A DNA stretch of 40,938 nucleotides from Acetobacteraceae bacterium (GTDB lineage: Bacteria; Pseudomonadota; Alphaproteobacteria; Acetobacterales; Acetobacteraceae). Below the pieces are notes generated by a model. The model was not told the DNA's origin. It did not search any database and saw nothing but the letters and a program-made list of their open reading frames with translations. The DNA lies in assembly GCA_947474705.1 (NCBI GenBank), contig CANJJS010000044.1:1-40938 (forward strand), given 5' to 3'. Position numbers and translations under genes: made by a program. Below, one piece after another: positions 16,491-25,018 of the stretch (its first letter is position 1; every line of letters begins with the position of its first letter).

Positions 16491-17185
16491 GCGATTTTCC
16501 CGTCGGCCATGCGGATCCGCCGGTCGCAGCGCGCGGCCAGCGCGGGGTCGTGGGTGATCAGCAACAGGGTTGTTCCCAGGCGGGCGCGCAGAGAGAACAG
16601 GAGTTCGATGACGCTCTCCCCGGTGGCCTGGTCGAGGTTCCCCGTCGGTTCGTCCGCCAGCAGCAAACGCGGACCGGGGGCGAAGGCGCGGGCGATGGCG
16701 ACGCGCTGCTGCTCGCCGCCGGACATGCGGGAGGGGAGGTGGGTCAGGCGGTGGCTCAGCCCCACGGCCTCCAGCGCGGCGGCGGCGCGGGCGCTGGCGT
16801 CGCGGACCCCGGCGAGTTCCAGCGGGACGGCGACGTTCTCCAGCGCGGTCATGGTGGGAATGAGGTAGAATGCCTGGAAGACGATGCCGATTTGGGTGCG
16901 GCGCATCCGGGCCAAGGCGTCCTCGTCCATCGCCGTGACGGTCTGGCCGTCGAGCACGATCGTCCCGCCGGTGGCGCGTTCCAACCCGGCGAGGAGCATC
17001 AGCAAACTCGTCTTCCCCGACCCCGACGGCCCCAACAATCCCACCGTCTCCCCTTGGGCGATCGTCAGATCCAGCCCGCGAAGAATGTTGACGGGCCCCG
17101 GCGCGGACGGCAGGGTCAGCGTCAGGTTCTCCACGCGCACGAGTGGCGCGGCGGCGGGCGCGTGTTCAGGCGGGATGGCATCCAT
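16487..17185 (-). CDS. LolD/YbbA-like ABC ATPase
   Basis: 232 residues with every ATPase motif intact: Walker A GPSGSGKT (52-59), Q-loop FQAF (103-106), signature MSGGEQQ (154-160), Walker B LLLADEPTGNLD (174-185) and switch H212. The TGNLD ending of Walker B is typical of the LolD/MacB/YbbA group that partners with FtsX-type permeases. Neighbouring YbbA systems often lie beside a GDSL esterase (TesA), and that is the arrangement here, with the esterase gene divergent and starting at the same place. Confidence 0.93.
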   Translation of the reverse strand: MDAIPPEHAPAAAPLVRVENLTLTLPSAPGPVNILRGLDLTIAQGETVGLLGPSGSGKTSLLMLLAGLERATGGTIVLDGQTVTAMDEDALARMRRTQIGIVFQAFYLIPTMTALENVAVPLELAGVRDASARAAAALEAVGLSHRLTHLPSRMSGGEQQRVAIARAFAPGPRLLLADEPTGNLDQATGESVIELLFSLRARLGTTLLLITHDPALAARCDRRIRMADGKIA

Positions 17186-17870
17186 GGGGCCAGCATATGG
17201 CGAGCACCGGGCGTTCCGACAGGGGCGCCGCCGGTTTATTGTGTCCTCTTACCTGGTTGTAACGGGTGCGATGGGAGCGGGCCCAATGGGAATGGTCGCG
17301 AGTCCGGCCAATGCGGCGGCCAGACGGCTTCTGGTACTGGGCGATTCGCTGACGGCGGGGTACGGCCTGCCGCGGGCCGACGGGTTTCAGCCGCGGCTGA
17401 TCGAGGCTTTGCGGTCGAAAGGCATCGAAATCGCGATCGCCGATGGGTCGGTGTCCGGCGATACCTCGGCGGGCGGTCTGGCGCGCCTCGATTGGGTGCT
17501 GGCGGGCGGGGCGGACGCCGCGATCGTCGAACTGGGCGCCAATGACGGGCTGCGCGGGCTCGATCCGGGGGAGATGGAGCGGAACCTGACCGCGATCCTG
17601 GACCGCCTGGCCGCGAAGCGTGTGAAGGTTTTGTTGAGCGGGATGTATCCGCCGTCGAATTTCGGGCCGGATTACCGCCGCGATTTCCGGGCGGTGTTCG
17701 ACCGGTTGAGCCAAAGGCCTGGGATTCTCTACGATCCGTTCTTTCTGGAGGGGGTCGCGGGTGCCGCCGCGTTGAACCAGGCGGACGGGATTCATCCGAA
17801 CGCGGATGGGGTCGCGCGAATCGTGGCGCGCCTGTTACCCCTCGTGGAAAGGCTGCTGTCGGAGGTCTGA
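17184..17870 (+). CDS. GDSL-family arylesterase / acyl-CoA thioesterase I-like (TesA-like)
   Basis: An SGNH hydrolase: block I LVLGDSLTAGYG has the nucleophilic serine, block III is GAND, and block V is DGIHPN with the catalytic Asp and His. The start is uncertain. The ATG at 17184 gives 228 residues with a full signal peptide: an Arg-rich n-region (RQGRRRFIVSS), a hydrophobic core and a PANA-A cleavage site; the RRRFI looks Tat-like. It overlaps the divergent ATPase start by 2 bp. In-frame GTG (17241) and ATG (17271) would drop the positive n-region. Pairing with YbbA/YbbP-like genes is a common arrangement. Confidence 0.87.
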   Translation: MGPAYGEHRAFRQGRRRFIVSSYLVVTGAMGAGPMGMVASPANAAARRLLVLGDSLTAGYGLPRADGFQPRLIEALRSKGIEIAIADGSVSGDTSAGGLARLDWVLAGGADAAIVELGANDGLRGLDPGEMERNLTAILDRLAAKRVKVLLSGMYPPSNFGPDYRRDFRAVFDRLSQRPGILYDPFFLEGVAGAAALNQADGIHPNADGVARIVARLLPLVERLLSEV

Positions 17871-17875
17871 CCGTC

Positions 17876-18412
17876 ATGAGACTGTTTGTCGCCCTCGATC
17901 TTCCCTGGTCTTGCCGCGAGCAACTCGCCGCGTTGTCCGGGTCCGGCATTCCCGGCGCGCGCTGGGTGCCGCCGGAGAATTTTCATTTAACCCTGCGTTT
18001 CATCGGGGACATTCCCTCGCATGTGGCTCAGGACGTCGACGACGCGCTGATGGGGCTGCGCGCGAAGGGGTTCGATCTGACGCTGACGGGGATGGGGACG
18101 TTTTCCAAGGGCGGGATCAGTTCCGCGCTGTGGGTGGGCGTGGAGCGGTCGGCGGCGCTGGACCATTTGCGGACCAAGGTCGAGACGGCGTTGCGGCGCT
18201 GCGGGCTGGACGCGGAGCGGCGCAAATTTCAGCCGCATGTGACTCTGGCGCGGCTGGACAATCCGGTGGAGAGCAAGGTCGCGGCCTTCGTGCAGGCGCA
18301 TAATCTGTTCCGGACGGAGCCGTTGCCGGTGGAACATTTCACTCTGTTTTCGTCGATCCTTTGCAAGGACCACGCGGTGTACACGCCGGAGGCGGAATAC
18401 GAGCTGGCCTGA
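17876..18412 (+). CDS. thpR: RNA 2',3'-cyclic phosphodiesterase (LigT/ThpR family)
   Basis: 178 residues of the 2H phosphoesterase superfamily, which opens 2',3'-cyclic phosphates on RNA ends and was first studied as the archaeal/bacterial 2'-5' RNA ligase. Both catalytic HxTx motifs are present: H37-L-T39 (FHLTLRF) and H121-V-T123 (PHVTLAR). The N-terminal MRLFVALDLP is typical. The gene starts 5 bp after the esterase stop, so the two are likely cotranscribed. Confidence 0.93.
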   Translation: MRLFVALDLPWSCREQLAALSGSGIPGARWVPPENFHLTLRFIGDIPSHVAQDVDDALMGLRAKGFDLTLTGMGTFSKGGISSALWVGVERSAALDHLRTKVETALRRCGLDAERRKFQPHVTLARLDNPVESKVAAFVQAHNLFRTEPLPVEHFTLFSSILCKDHAVYTPEAEYELA

Positions 18413-18442
18413 GCGTGTTGCCCAGATGGGGCCGCCCGTTTG

Positions 18443-18465
18443 GGGCCGCCCGTTTGGGGCGGCCC
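18443..18465. terminator. GC-rich hairpin between convergent genes
   Basis: A perfect 9-bp inverted repeat (GGGCCGCCC / GGGCGGCCC) with a 5-nt loop lies between the convergent thpR and MFS genes, and could terminate transcription from both sides. A partial extra copy of the left arm with spacer (18428-18441) precedes it. There is no T tract, so the role is inferred from position. Confidence 0.5.
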
Positions 18466-18479
18466 GCTCCGGCGATGTG

Positions 18480-19787
18480 TCAGTGTTGCACGGCGACAGT
18501 GCGCGGCTGGTTGCGTCCGACGACCAGGATGGAGATGCATCCCAGTGTCGCGACCGCCACGATCGGCAGCAGCGCCATCGGGAAGCTGCCGGTTTCGTCT
18601 TTGATGTAACCGATCAGATAATTGAAGAAGAAGCTCGACAAATTGCCCAGCGCGTTGATCTGGGCCAGGCCGGCGGCGGCGGCGGCTGGGCCGAGCCACT
18701 CCGACGCCAAAGCCCAGAACGGGCCTTTGCTGGCATATGTGCCGGCGGCGATCAGGGTCAGCAGCGGGATAATCATCCAGAGGTTGGTGGCCCAAAAGGT
18801 GGCCAGCAGCGCGGCGACCATCCATGCCAAAGGGAGGGCGTTGTGCCACACACGCTCGCCCGTGCGGTCGGAGCTGTGCCCCCAGGCGACCATCCAGACG
18901 GCGGCGATGGCGAAGGGGATGGCATTGACGAGGCCGGTGTTGAAGTTGGTCAGGCCATAGGATTTCACCAGGGTCGGCATCCACAGCGCCAGGGAGGTCG
19001 AGGCGCCGGAAGCGCCGGCATAGACCAGGGCCATGATCAGCACATATTTGTTGGACATCACCTGCCAGATCGACTGGTGCTGGATTTTCGGCGCGCGGGC
19101 GCGTTCCGTTTCCAGGGTGCGGAGCAGCCAGGCCTGTTGTTCCGGGCGGAGCCAAATGGCGTTGGTGGGTTTATCGGTCAGCCAGACGAAGGCGTAGAAC
19201 CCGAGGATAATGGCGGGCAGGGCTTCGAGGATGAAGATCCATTGCCAGCCGCCAAGGCCGAGCACGCCGTCCATGCCCAGGATCGCGCCGGAGATCGGGG
19301 AGCCGATCATGCCGGCGACGGGGATGCCGACCATGAATATGCCGACGATTTTGGCGCGGTAAACGGCCGGGAACCAATAGGTCAGATAAAGGATCACGCC
19401 GGGGAAAAACCCGGCCTCGGCCGCGCCAAGCAGGAAGCGCAGCACAAGGAACGAGATGGGACCGCCGATCAGGGCGAAGGCCATGGAGACCATACCCCAG
19501 GTGATCATGATGCGCGCGATCCATTTGCGCGCGCCGAAGCGTTCCAGGGCCAGGTTGCTTGGGACTTCCAGAATGAAATAGCCGACGAAGAAAATGCCGG
19601 CGCCAAGACCGTAGGTTTTCGGATCGATGCCAACGGCTTTGTTCATTTGCAGCGCGGCGAACCCGACATTCACGCGGTCGATGTAACAGATAATATAAGC
19701 GGCGATCAGAAAGGGCATCAGGCGCCAGGAAACCGCGCGCATCGTAGCGGTTTCGAGCGCCTTATCGGCGGTCGTGGAGGCGGACAT
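18480..19787 (-). CDS. MFS transporter, anion:cation symporter (ACS) family
   Basis: 435 residues with 12 predicted helices. The segment CYIDRVNVGFAALQM in helix 1 and the FLLGAAEAGFFPGVILYLTYWFP block are hallmarks of the ACS group (phthalate, tartrate, glucarate and related organic-anion permeases). The central loop (about residues 200-230) is cytoplasmic and charged. A GAGGGAG ribosome-binding site precedes the ATG. The substrate cannot be deduced; an organic acid imported with protons is the family expectation. Confidence 0.91.
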   Translation of the reverse strand: MSASTTADKALETATMRAVSWRLMPFLIAAYIICYIDRVNVGFAALQMNKAVGIDPKTYGLGAGIFFVGYFILEVPSNLALERFGARKWIARIMITWGMVSMAFALIGGPISFLVLRFLLGAAEAGFFPGVILYLTYWFPAVYRAKIVGIFMVGIPVAGMIGSPISGAILGMDGVLGLGGWQWIFILEALPAIILGFYAFVWLTDKPTNAIWLRPEQQAWLLRTLETERARAPKIQHQSIWQVMSNKYVLIMALVYAGASGASTSLALWMPTLVKSYGLTNFNTGLVNAIPFAIAAVWMVAWGHSSDRTGERVWHNALPLAWMVAALLATFWATNLWMIIPLLTLIAAGTYASKGPFWALASEWLGPAAAAAGLAQINALGNLSSFFFNYLIGYIKDETGSFPMALLPIVAVATLGCISILVVGRNQPRTVAVQH

Positions 19788-20051
19788 TGTTTTGCTCCCT
19801 CGTACTTATTAACGAAGACCTTGGGCGGGGCCGTTCGCCTCGTCAATCCTTGGGCCCGTGCCGTGCCGGGCCATTGGAGGTGGGACAGAAGGCCTTGGGG
19901 AAGCGCCCCGCATGGGCGCGATCCGCTTCGCGGCGCCCGGGGACGTTCTTCCCGCGCCCAATGGCCCGCCAAACCGGCTATTGAGCCCACCGCCCCAACC
20001 CTATAAGCACCGCCGCGACACGCGACCCCCAAGGGAGGCATACGGAAACAC
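19788..20051. promoter_or_regulatory. Divergent intergenic region with an 11-bp inverted repeat
   Basis: These 264 bp lie between the MFS gene and the liv operon, which are transcribed away from each other. They hold a perfect inverted repeat, CGGGCCATTGG (19867-19877) and CCAATGGCCCG (19958-19968), 80 bp apart, and a shorter GGGCGC/GCGCCC hairpin between the arms. GGAGG before the livH GTG is visible. I cannot place promoters with confidence. Confidence 0.4.
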
Positions 20052-21008
20052 GTGGACATCGAGGTCCTGATCGAGAACGTGCTGAACGCGCTGACCGCGG
20101 GCATCACGATAGGCTGCATCTACGGCCTGATGTGCATCGGGCTCGGCCTGATCTTCGGCATCATGAAAGTCGTCAACTTCGCACAGGGCGAGCTTCTCAT
20201 GCTGGGCATGTTCGCGAGCCTGTATTTGGTGACCGGCGGCGGAGTCCTCGCCTTCCTTGGCCCGTATATCGGGCCCTTCGTCGGCGCGATGCTGGCCGGA
20301 CCCATCATCTTCATCGTCGGGGCCTTCCTGCACAAATTCCTGATCGGCCGCGTCTCCGGACTGCGCACGGCCGGCTCCATCGACGACGGGCATTTCGGGC
20401 AGTTGATCGTGACCCTCGGCATTTCGCTGATCCTGCAAAATGGCGGCATGATCGTCTTCGGCTCGACGCCGGTGACGGTACGGACACCGCTGTCGTCCAG
20501 CGCCTTCCAGGTCGGCCCGATCTTCGGCGACGCCACGATCTTCCTCAACAAAGCCAAGCTGATCGCCTGCGCCGTGGCGATCGTGACGGCCATCGCGCTC
20601 TATTTCCTGCTGGAATTCACCCGTATCGGCAAAGCCCTCCGCGCCGCGGCCGATAACCCCACCGCCGCGACCTACATGGGTATCGATGTCGACAAGTACT
20701 ACCGTATGGCCTTCGGGCTCGGCTCCGGCATCACCGCGATCGCCGGCGGGCTGATGGCGACATACCTGTCCTTCGGCTCCTTCATCGGCTTCGACTACGT
20801 CATCATCATGTATTCGGGCGTCGTGCTCGGCGGCATCGGCTCCATCATGGGCGCCTTCTGGGGCGGGCTGACGGTCGGCTTCGTGCAGCAGTTCTCGGCG
20901 TTGATCCTGCCGCCGCAGTTGCAAAACGCCGCCATCTTCATCGTCTTCCTGGCGATCGTGATGCTGCGGCCCCAGGGCCTGTTCGGCCGCTCGGCGGAGC
21001 GCGCGTGA
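20052..21008 (+). CDS. livH: Branched-chain amino-acid-type ABC permease LivH
   Basis: 318 residues, about eight membrane helices. Family features are the early GCIYGLMCIGLGLIFGIMK and NFAQGELLMLG segments, the cytoplasmic coupling loop KALRAAADNPTAATYMGID, and the C-terminal RPQGLFGR. It starts at GTG with GGAGG upstream. First gene of a complete importer operon: livH, livM-livG fusion, livF and binding protein. LivH-type systems import amino acids, amides or urea; the substrate is not evident here. Confidence 0.93.
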   Translation: MDIEVLIENVLNALTAGITIGCIYGLMCIGLGLIFGIMKVVNFAQGELLMLGMFASLYLVTGGGVLAFLGPYIGPFVGAMLAGPIIFIVGAFLHKFLIGRVSGLRTAGSIDDGHFGQLIVTLGISLILQNGGMIVFGSTPVTVRTPLSSSAFQVGPIFGDATIFLNKAKLIACAVAIVTAIALYFLLEFTRIGKALRAAADNPTAATYMGIDVDKYYRMAFGLGSGITAIAGGLMATYLSFGSFIGFDYVIIMYSGVVLGGIGSIMGAFWGGLTVGFVQQFSALILPPQLQNAAIFIVFLAIVMLRPQGLFGRSAERA

Positions 21009-21009
21009 C

Positions 21010-22788
21010 ATGAGAAAAGGCACCGCCGAAAAATTCCGCCGCGATCTGACGATCCTGCTCGGATTGTCGATCGTCTACCTGGGTTTCGCCTGGTTCGTCA
21101 CCAACAGCTACTACCAGCTAATTTTGACTCTCGTCCCGATCTGGGCCGCGTTCAGCGTGTCCTGGAACATCCTCTCGGGCTACGCGGGCCAGTTGTCCTT
21201 CGGCCATGCCAGTTTCTTCGGCATTGGCGGCTATACGATGACTTTGGCGCTGGTCTGGTGGGACATCACGCCCTGGTTGGGAATCCCGTTGGGCATGATC
21301 GTCGCGGGCGCCGCCGCCGTGGTCATCGGCGTCCCGACCTTCCGCCTCCGAGGCCATTACTTCGCGCTGTCGATGCTCGCCTATCCGCTGGCGATTCTCT
21401 ATTTTCTTCAGTATTTCGGCCTCGCCGAGGTCACGCTGCCCATGCACCGGGAAAACCCGGCGGCCTACCTGGAATTCACCGATCCCCGTTACAACACTTT
21501 GGTCGCGGTCGGCTTGCTCGCGATCGCGGTGTTCGTGTGCATCCTGATTGAGAATTCGCGCTTCGGCCTGGCGCTGCTGGCGATCCGGCAGAACGAACTG
21601 GCGGCGGAGGCGGCGGGCATCGACTCCAAGACCTGGAAAATGCGAGCCCTGGTCGTCTCCGGCATGATCGCGGCGGCCGCCGGCGGGTTCTATGCCTGCG
21701 TGCAGTTGGTGGTCACACCGGACTCCACCTTCGGCATGCTCGTGTCCGCCCAACCCGTCGTCATGACGCTGTTCGGCGGCGTCGCCTCCCTGTGGGGCCC
21801 GGTCATCGGCGCCGCCTTCCTGGTGCCACTCTCGAAATTCCTGGATGCGTTCGCCAGCGACATCACCCTCTGGGGCATGCAGTTCCACGGCATCCAGGGC
21901 GTGGTCTACGGAGGCGTGGTCATCGCGATCATCCTGTCCGCCCCGGACGGCGTGTTCTGGACCGTGCGAGACCGGTTCTTCAAACCCAAAGCCGCCGCGC
22001 CGCTGCCGCCGATGAAGCCCGCCCCGATCGTGGCCGCCTCGGACGTGGCACCGGGCGCGCCGCTGATGGTGGTGGACGGACTCTCGAAATCCTTCGGCGG
22101 CCTGCGCGCCGTCAACAATGTCGGCTTCACCATCGCCAAGGGCGAGATTTTGGGGATTATCGGCCCAAACGGCGCCGGCAAAACCACCCTCTTCAACCTC
22201 CTCAACGGCGTCCTTCCGGCGGACGAGGGCACCGCGACCCTCGCCGGCCAGACCATGCTCGGCAAGAAAGTCCATGAAGTCTGCCGGATGGGCGTCGGCC
22301 GCACCTTCCAGGTTGTCCGGAGCTTCCCGCGCCTCCCCTTGATCGACAACGTCATCGTCGGCGCTTACGGCGCCGGTCTGACCGACCAGGAGGCCGAAGA
22401 CGAGGCGGTTCGCGCCCTGCACCGCGTCGGCCTCGCGGACCAGGCGAGCCTGGCGGCGGGCCAATTGACCAACAAACAACTGCGGCTGATGGAACTGGCG
22501 CGGGCGCTGGCGGGCCGTCCCCGCGTGCTGCTGCTGGACGAGACACTGGCGGGCTTGGGCCGCGAGGAATGCGACGACGTCCTCGACGTGCTGAACCGGC
22601 TCCGCGACGAGGGCATGACCATCGGCATCATCGAACACACGATGCACGCCATGCTCCGCATCGCCGACCGGTTCGTGGTGCTGAACTACGGCGCCGTGCT
22701 GGCGGAAGGCCCGCCGCGCGAGGTCGTCGAGAACCGCACCGTGATCGAAGCATACCTCGGCAAGAAATGGCTGGCCAAACATGCTTGA
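21010..22788 (+). CDS. Fused LivM permease - LivG ATPase
   Basis: 592 residues. LivM part about 1-325, with the conserved WNILSGYAGQLSFGHASFFGIG segment (52-73). A Pro/Ala-rich linker (about 326-350) leads to the LivG part, with Walker A GPNGAGKT (385-392), Walker B LLLDE (507-511) and switch H543. The ABC signature reads LTNKQ (486-490), a variant of LSGGQ. LivM-LivG fusions are known in alphaproteobacteria. The ATG comes one base after the livH stop and the 3' end overlaps livF by 8 bp. Confidence 0.93.
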   Translation: MRKGTAEKFRRDLTILLGLSIVYLGFAWFVTNSYYQLILTLVPIWAAFSVSWNILSGYAGQLSFGHASFFGIGGYTMTLALVWWDITPWLGIPLGMIVAGAAAVVIGVPTFRLRGHYFALSMLAYPLAILYFLQYFGLAEVTLPMHRENPAAYLEFTDPRYNTLVAVGLLAIAVFVCILIENSRFGLALLAIRQNELAAEAAGIDSKTWKMRALVVSGMIAAAAGGFYACVQLVVTPDSTFGMLVSAQPVVMTLFGGVASLWGPVIGAAFLVPLSKFLDAFASDITLWGMQFHGIQGVVYGGVVIAIILSAPDGVFWTVRDRFFKPKAAAPLPPMKPAPIVAASDVAPGAPLMVVDGLSKSFGGLRAVNNVGFTIAKGEILGIIGPNGAGKTTLFNLLNGVLPADEGTATLAGQTMLGKKVHEVCRMGVGRTFQVVRSFPRLPLIDNVIVGAYGAGLTDQEAEDEAVRALHRVGLADQASLAAGQLTNKQLRLMELARALAGRPRVLLLDETLAGLGREECDDVLDVLNRLRDEGMTIGIIEHTMHAMLRIADRFVVLNYGAVLAEGPPREVVENRTVIEAYLGKKWLAKHA

Positions 22789-23491
22789 AATCAAGAACCT
22801 GTCGGTCTCGTACGGCGGTCTCCGAGCCCTGACCGATGTGTCGCTGACCGTGGGCGAGAAGCAGTTCGTCACCGTCGTCGGCCCCAACGGCGCGGGCAAG
22901 ACCACCTTGTTCAAAACCATTTCCGGGGTGGTGAAACCGGTGTCCGGCACCATCTCCTTCATGGGCCGGGACCTGCTGGCCATGTCGGCCTCGGATCGCG
23001 CCCATCTGGGCATCGCCCATGTCCCGGAGGGGCGTCAGGTCTTCAAAACCCTCACCGTCCGCGAAAACCTGGAAATGGGCGCCTATCCCAAATCCGGCCG
23101 CGAGAACTGGACCCGCACCCTCGATCGCATCCACACGCTGTTCCCCATCCTCGCCGAACGCGCCCAACAAATGGCGGGCACGCTCTCCGGCGGCGAGCAA
23201 CAGATGGTCGCCATCGGCCGCGGCCTCGCTTGCGCGCCCAAACTTCTCATGCTGGACGAACCCTCCATGGGCCTCGCGCCCGCCGTCACCGACACGATCT
23301 TCGAGCGTGTGTCGCAGATCCACAAAGACGGGGTGACGGTGCTGCTGGTCGAACAACGCGTGGCGGAGGCGCTGGAACTCTCCGACAACGGCTATGTGCT
23401 TGAAACCGGCCATATGGTGCTGGAAGGTCCGTACCAGACCTTGCTGGCCGACGACCGGGTCCGCAAATCCTACCTCGGCCTGACCGAATAA
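22781..23491 (+). CDS. livF: Branched-chain amino-acid-type ABC ATPase LivF
   Basis: 236 residues with Walker A GPNGAGKT (34-41), signature LSGGEQQ, Walker B MLDEPSMGLAP and the LivF-typical LLVEQ in place of the switch histidine. Together with the LivG domain of the preceding fusion it completes the ATPase pair. The ATG lies inside the 3' end of the preceding gene, so the two are translationally coupled. Confidence 0.94.
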   Translation: MLEIKNLSVSYGGLRALTDVSLTVGEKQFVTVVGPNGAGKTTLFKTISGVVKPVSGTISFMGRDLLAMSASDRAHLGIAHVPEGRQVFKTLTVRENLEMGAYPKSGRENWTRTLDRIHTLFPILAERAQQMAGTLSGGEQQMVAIGRGLACAPKLLMLDEPSMGLAPAVTDTIFERVSQIHKDGVTVLLVEQRVAEALELSDNGYVLETGHMVLEGPYQTLLADDRVRKSYLGLTE

Positions 23492-23514
23492 TCCTCTTCT
23501 GGGAGAACGAAACG

Positions 23515-24741
23515 ATGTCGCGAATTGGACGCAGAAGCGCGCTTGGCATGGCCGGCGCGGCGGCCCTGGCCGGTAAAACGGGCGCGCAAGGCGCTGAAGT
23601 CAAAATCGCCATGCTGGTCCCGTTGTCCGGCGTCAACGCCCGCAACGGCCAACTGGAACAAATGGCCGCCCGCATGGCCGTCGAGGAAGTGAACGCCGCC
23701 GGCGGCATCAAATCCATGGGCGGCGCCAAACTGAAGCTGCTGGAATTCGACGCCGGCGACTCGCCCGAAAAGGCCAAGGACGCCGCGCAGCGCATGATCG
23801 CCAGCGAACCCGACCTCGCCGGCGGCTTCGGCTGCTGGCACTCGGGTCTTACACTGGCCGCCACCGAGGTCACCGAACGCGCCGAACTGCCCTGGCTGAC
23901 GCTGTCCTACTCCGACCTCATCACCAATCGCGGTTTTAAAAACGTCTTCCAGTCCTCGCCGCCCGCCGACCAGCAGGCGAAAGAGGTGCTGCCGATCATC
24001 ATGGAACTCGCGACCAAGGCGACCGGCAAGAAGCCGGCGAAGGCCGCGATCGTCGGGGACAACAACCCCGCCGTCGCCAGCTTCCTGAAACCGATGCGCG
24101 ATTATGGGTTCAAAGACGCCGGCCTGACGCTGGTCGCGGACGAAATCTTCACCGCGCCCTTGGCCGACGCCACGACGATCGTGCAAAAACTGCGCTCGGC
24201 GAAACCGGATTTCCTGCTGGCGCTGTCGACCAATGTCGGCGACGACAAGCTGCTGGTGGAAAAACTGGCCGAATTCGGCCTGTCCGGCAAAAAACTGCCT
24301 GTTATCGGCAATGGCGGGCACTGGCTGGTGCCGGAAATCGTCAAGCTGACGGCACCGGAAAACCTGGAGGGACTGCTGATCTCGCTCGCCAACTGGCCAG
24401 GCAAAGCCCATGCGGCACTGGAAAAACGTTTCACCGATCGCACGAAGGAACCCTGGTTCGGCCACGACTCGATCTTCGCCTATGCGCACGTGATGATCCT
24501 GAAAGAGGCCATCGAGCGCGGCGCCTCCGCCGACCGGCGTAAGGTCGCCGCGACCCTGCGGTCCATCGATATTACCGACGGGCCCGCGCTGTTGTTCCCC
24601 GACGGCCGCCTCGCCTACGACGAGAAAGGCCGCCGCAAGGGCGCGAAAATCTCGATCGTGCAATATCAAAACGGTAAACCCGTGCTGGTCTATCCCGAGG
24701 CGGCGGCGTCGGCGAAACCCGTCTGGCCGAAAACCGCTTGA
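23515..24741 (+). CDS. Periplasmic binding protein of the liv-type importer
   Basis: 408 residues of the Leu/Ile/Val-binding-protein family (type I periplasmic fold). A twin-arginine-like signal (RIGRRSALGMAGAAALA, cleavage near residue 25) suggests Tat export. The mature part starts EVKIAMLVPLSG; the NAAGGI and later NGGHWLVPEI segments fit the fold. The gene follows livF by 23 bp with GGGAGAACGAAACG before the ATG, so it ends the operon. Ligand unknown. Confidence 0.92.
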   Translation: MSRIGRRSALGMAGAAALAGKTGAQGAEVKIAMLVPLSGVNARNGQLEQMAARMAVEEVNAAGGIKSMGGAKLKLLEFDAGDSPEKAKDAAQRMIASEPDLAGGFGCWHSGLTLAATEVTERAELPWLTLSYSDLITNRGFKNVFQSSPPADQQAKEVLPIIMELATKATGKKPAKAAIVGDNNPAVASFLKPMRDYGFKDAGLTLVADEIFTAPLADATTIVQKLRSAKPDFLLALSTNVGDDKLLVEKLAEFGLSGKKLPVIGNGGHWLVPEIVKLTAPENLEGLLISLANWPGKAHAALEKRFTDRTKEPWFGHDSIFAYAHVMILKEAIERGASADRRKVAATLRSIDITDGPALLFPDGRLAYDEKGRRKGAKISIVQYQNGKPVLVYPEAAASAKPVWPKTA

Positions 24742-24745
24742 TCCT

Positions 24746-24763
24746 GGGCGGGACACCCCGCCC
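24746..24763 (+). terminator. Hairpin after the liv operon
   Basis: A perfect GGGCGGG/CCCGCCC stem with a 4-nt loop starts 5 bp after the binding-protein stop. No T tract follows, so it may act as a transcript-stabilising hairpin rather than a true intrinsic terminator. Confidence 0.45.
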
Positions 24764-24775
24764 GCCCGCCCCCGC

Positions 24776-24975
24776 GTCATGGCCCGGCCAGTCCGGGCCA
24801 CCGGGCGCGGCACGGCACCGCGGCAACGGGCCGTCACCTCCCTCCCGTCATGGCCCGGCTCGACCGGGCCAGCGGGCGCGGCGCGGCAATTCGGCATACG
24901 GCCGTCCCCTCCCTCCCGTCATGGCCCGGCTCGACCGGGCCACCGGGCGCGGCACGGCACCACCGCATAAGGCAC
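24776..24975. repeat. Three tandem REP-like palindromic repeats
   Basis: The gap 24742-25018 contains no gene. It holds three direct repeats of about 70-72 bp beginning at 24776, 24846 and 24918. Each starts GTCATGGCCCGG and contains a perfect 8-bp stem TGGCCCGG/CCGGGCCA with a 5-nt loop (24780-24800, 24850-24870, 24922-24942), followed by a conserved CGGGCGCGGC. A diverged fourth copy is at 39144. Short, dispersed and intergenic, they fit REP-type elements. Confidence 0.88.
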
Positions 24976-25018
24976 ACCCGAACGCCCCGCGCCCATGCGA
25001 AACCAAGGACAACAGCAC

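Noticed and set aside
18426-20006. 526-codon plus-strand frame opposite the MFS gene
   Set aside because: Asp/Gly/Gln/His-rich antisense shadow; the minus-strand MFS protein has full helical structure.
24776-24975. CRISPR array
   Set aside because: Only three units, 70-72 bp apart, with the inter-stem parts also similar to one another; no spacer-like variable segments and no cas genes.
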